The position numbers and the translations under genes are program-made. Shown piece by piece: positions 63,602 through 64,000 of a stretch of DNA of 64,000 nt (its first letter is position 1; each line of letters begins with the position of its first letter). The notes beneath the pieces are model-generated. The model was given only the letters and a program-made list of their open reading frames with translations, had not been told where the DNA came from and did not search any database. Source of the DNA: an uncultured Clostridia bacterium (GTDB taxonomy: Bacteria; Bacillota; Clostridia; Lachnospirales; CAG-274); the NCBI GenBank assembly GCA_949948985.1, contig CATLIG010000002.1:89660-153659 (forward strand). Direction: 5' to 3'.

Positions 63602-64000
63602 GAGCCTGTCTAAAATCTTCTAATAAGTAATGAAATAAAACCCAAAATAGTCATTTGTAAAGACGTATGAAGTTTTCTTTCGCAATTTTTCCAAAGTCTT
63701 CTACACTTTTCCAGCCAGCCAAAAGAACGTTATACAATCCAGCGTATAGGCAAAACTTCAAACTTGTGTACTTTATTTCTTTTTATGACTTCAACTTCCG
63801 CTTTACAAACTTCTTTTACCTAACTTGCAAATTTGTCTCCCGTATATCCTCCGCCGACTATGTATTTTTTAACACAAGAAAGAGAGTCTAAATTTAAAGA
63901 AATTGTTTGTATTGCGCCGTTTCTGTCAGTTATATCGGCGCAAGAAACATAAATAGCATGAGGCAAACCCATTGTATCAACAATAATATGTAATTTTATT
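63602..64000 (-). mobile_element. IS5-family insertion sequence, degraded, partial at window end
   Basis: The terminus GAGCCTGTCTAAAA starts at 63602 after a TTA (63599-63601) that would be the target duplication. The element interrupts the serpin remnant and continues beyond the window. Its transposase fragment is on the minus strand. Confidence 0.8.
63610..64000 (-). pseudogene. IS5-type transposase, C-terminal part with in-frame stops
   Basis: Read without frameshift from 64000 down to the TAG at 63610, the conceptual protein has DTMGLPHAIYVSCADITDRN, GGGYTGDKFA, KVHKFEVLPIRW and RSFGWLEKCRRLWKNCERKL, the DDE core of IS427/IS1031-type transposases. It is dead: a TAG at 63820-63822, a TAA at 63730-63732 in place of the catalytic Glu of the VERSFGW motif, and Gly for the second catalytic Asp (VGGGYTG where VDGGYTG is usual). 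Confidence 0.85.

Noticed and set aside
63667..63891. Plus-strand open frame of 74 codons near the window end
   Set aside because: It is antisense to the IS5-type transposase remnant, whose conceptual translation matches the family clearly.

Overview
The window is low-GC (roughly one third G+C by eye) DNA from an anaerobic member of the Firmicutes, class Clostridia. The evidence is a SCIFF peptide with its radical-SAM maturase, an NfnAB transhydrogenase, a DnaD/DnaI helicase-loading pair, MecA, the cdaA-cdaR-glmM-glmS cluster, a leucine-type T-box leader, strong AGGAGG ribosome sites and frequent TTG starts. A dockerin-bearing GH5 glycanase suggests a plant-fibre or gut habitat. I cannot name the species. 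No rRNA, tRNA or CRISPR array was seen.

Layout. 1-2 kb: the start of a TetR gene with an operator, and pgi. 2.1-8.5 kb: secreted GH5-dockerin glycanase, rho and a secreted stalk protein. 9-14.4 kb: a dCache-PAS-GGDEF-EAL protein, plsC and an HD-GYP protein, so two cyclic-di-GMP proteins lie close together. 15-22.7 kb: an acidic membrane protein, mecA, rpmE, a pantothenate operon (DUF2520 protein, panB, panC, panD) and a cold-shock gene. 22.9-27.5 kb: lepB with a PEGA protein, then nfnAB. 27.9-33.7 kb: c-di-AMP and amino-sugar genes. 34-41.4 kb: an MTA/SAH-nucleosidase-like gene, dnaD-dnaI, a PrsW-like protease, a Nudix enzyme, and nadB-nadC. 41.6-44.8 kb: a homocysteine methyltransferase/MTHFR fusion coupled to a corrinoid-activation (ASKHA) protein. 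44.9-54.9 kb: two uncharacterised proteins, scfA-scfB, secD-secF, recJ, apt. 54.9-64 kb: a SWIM-SNF2 helicase with a pRiA4b-ORF3-like partner, a MerR regulator with a 19-bp-spacer promoter, T-box-leuA, a broken serpin and a dead IS5-type transposase.

The genes are mainly housekeeping. The most unusual feature is between them: nearly every longer intergenic gap holds short palindromic repeats of at least five recurring families, named A to E here. Family A (ends TATAGTCAATCAACTT, TA-flanked) is the clearest and occurs in long (about 164 bp) and short (about 78 bp) forms. A sixth element at 47.3 kb shares its termini and its TTA target duplication with the IS5-type element that interrupts the serpin gene at 63.6 kb, so it looks like a miniature derivative of that insertion sequence. 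One family-A element lies between the T-box terminator and leuA, inside the regulated leader.

The best candidates for new biology are the repeat system itself, the split methionine-synthase/corrinoid-reactivation pair, the DUF2520 protein in the pantothenate operon, a nucleosidase homologue with its catalytic Asp changed to Asn, and the SWIM-SNF2/pRiA4b-ORF3 gene pair.
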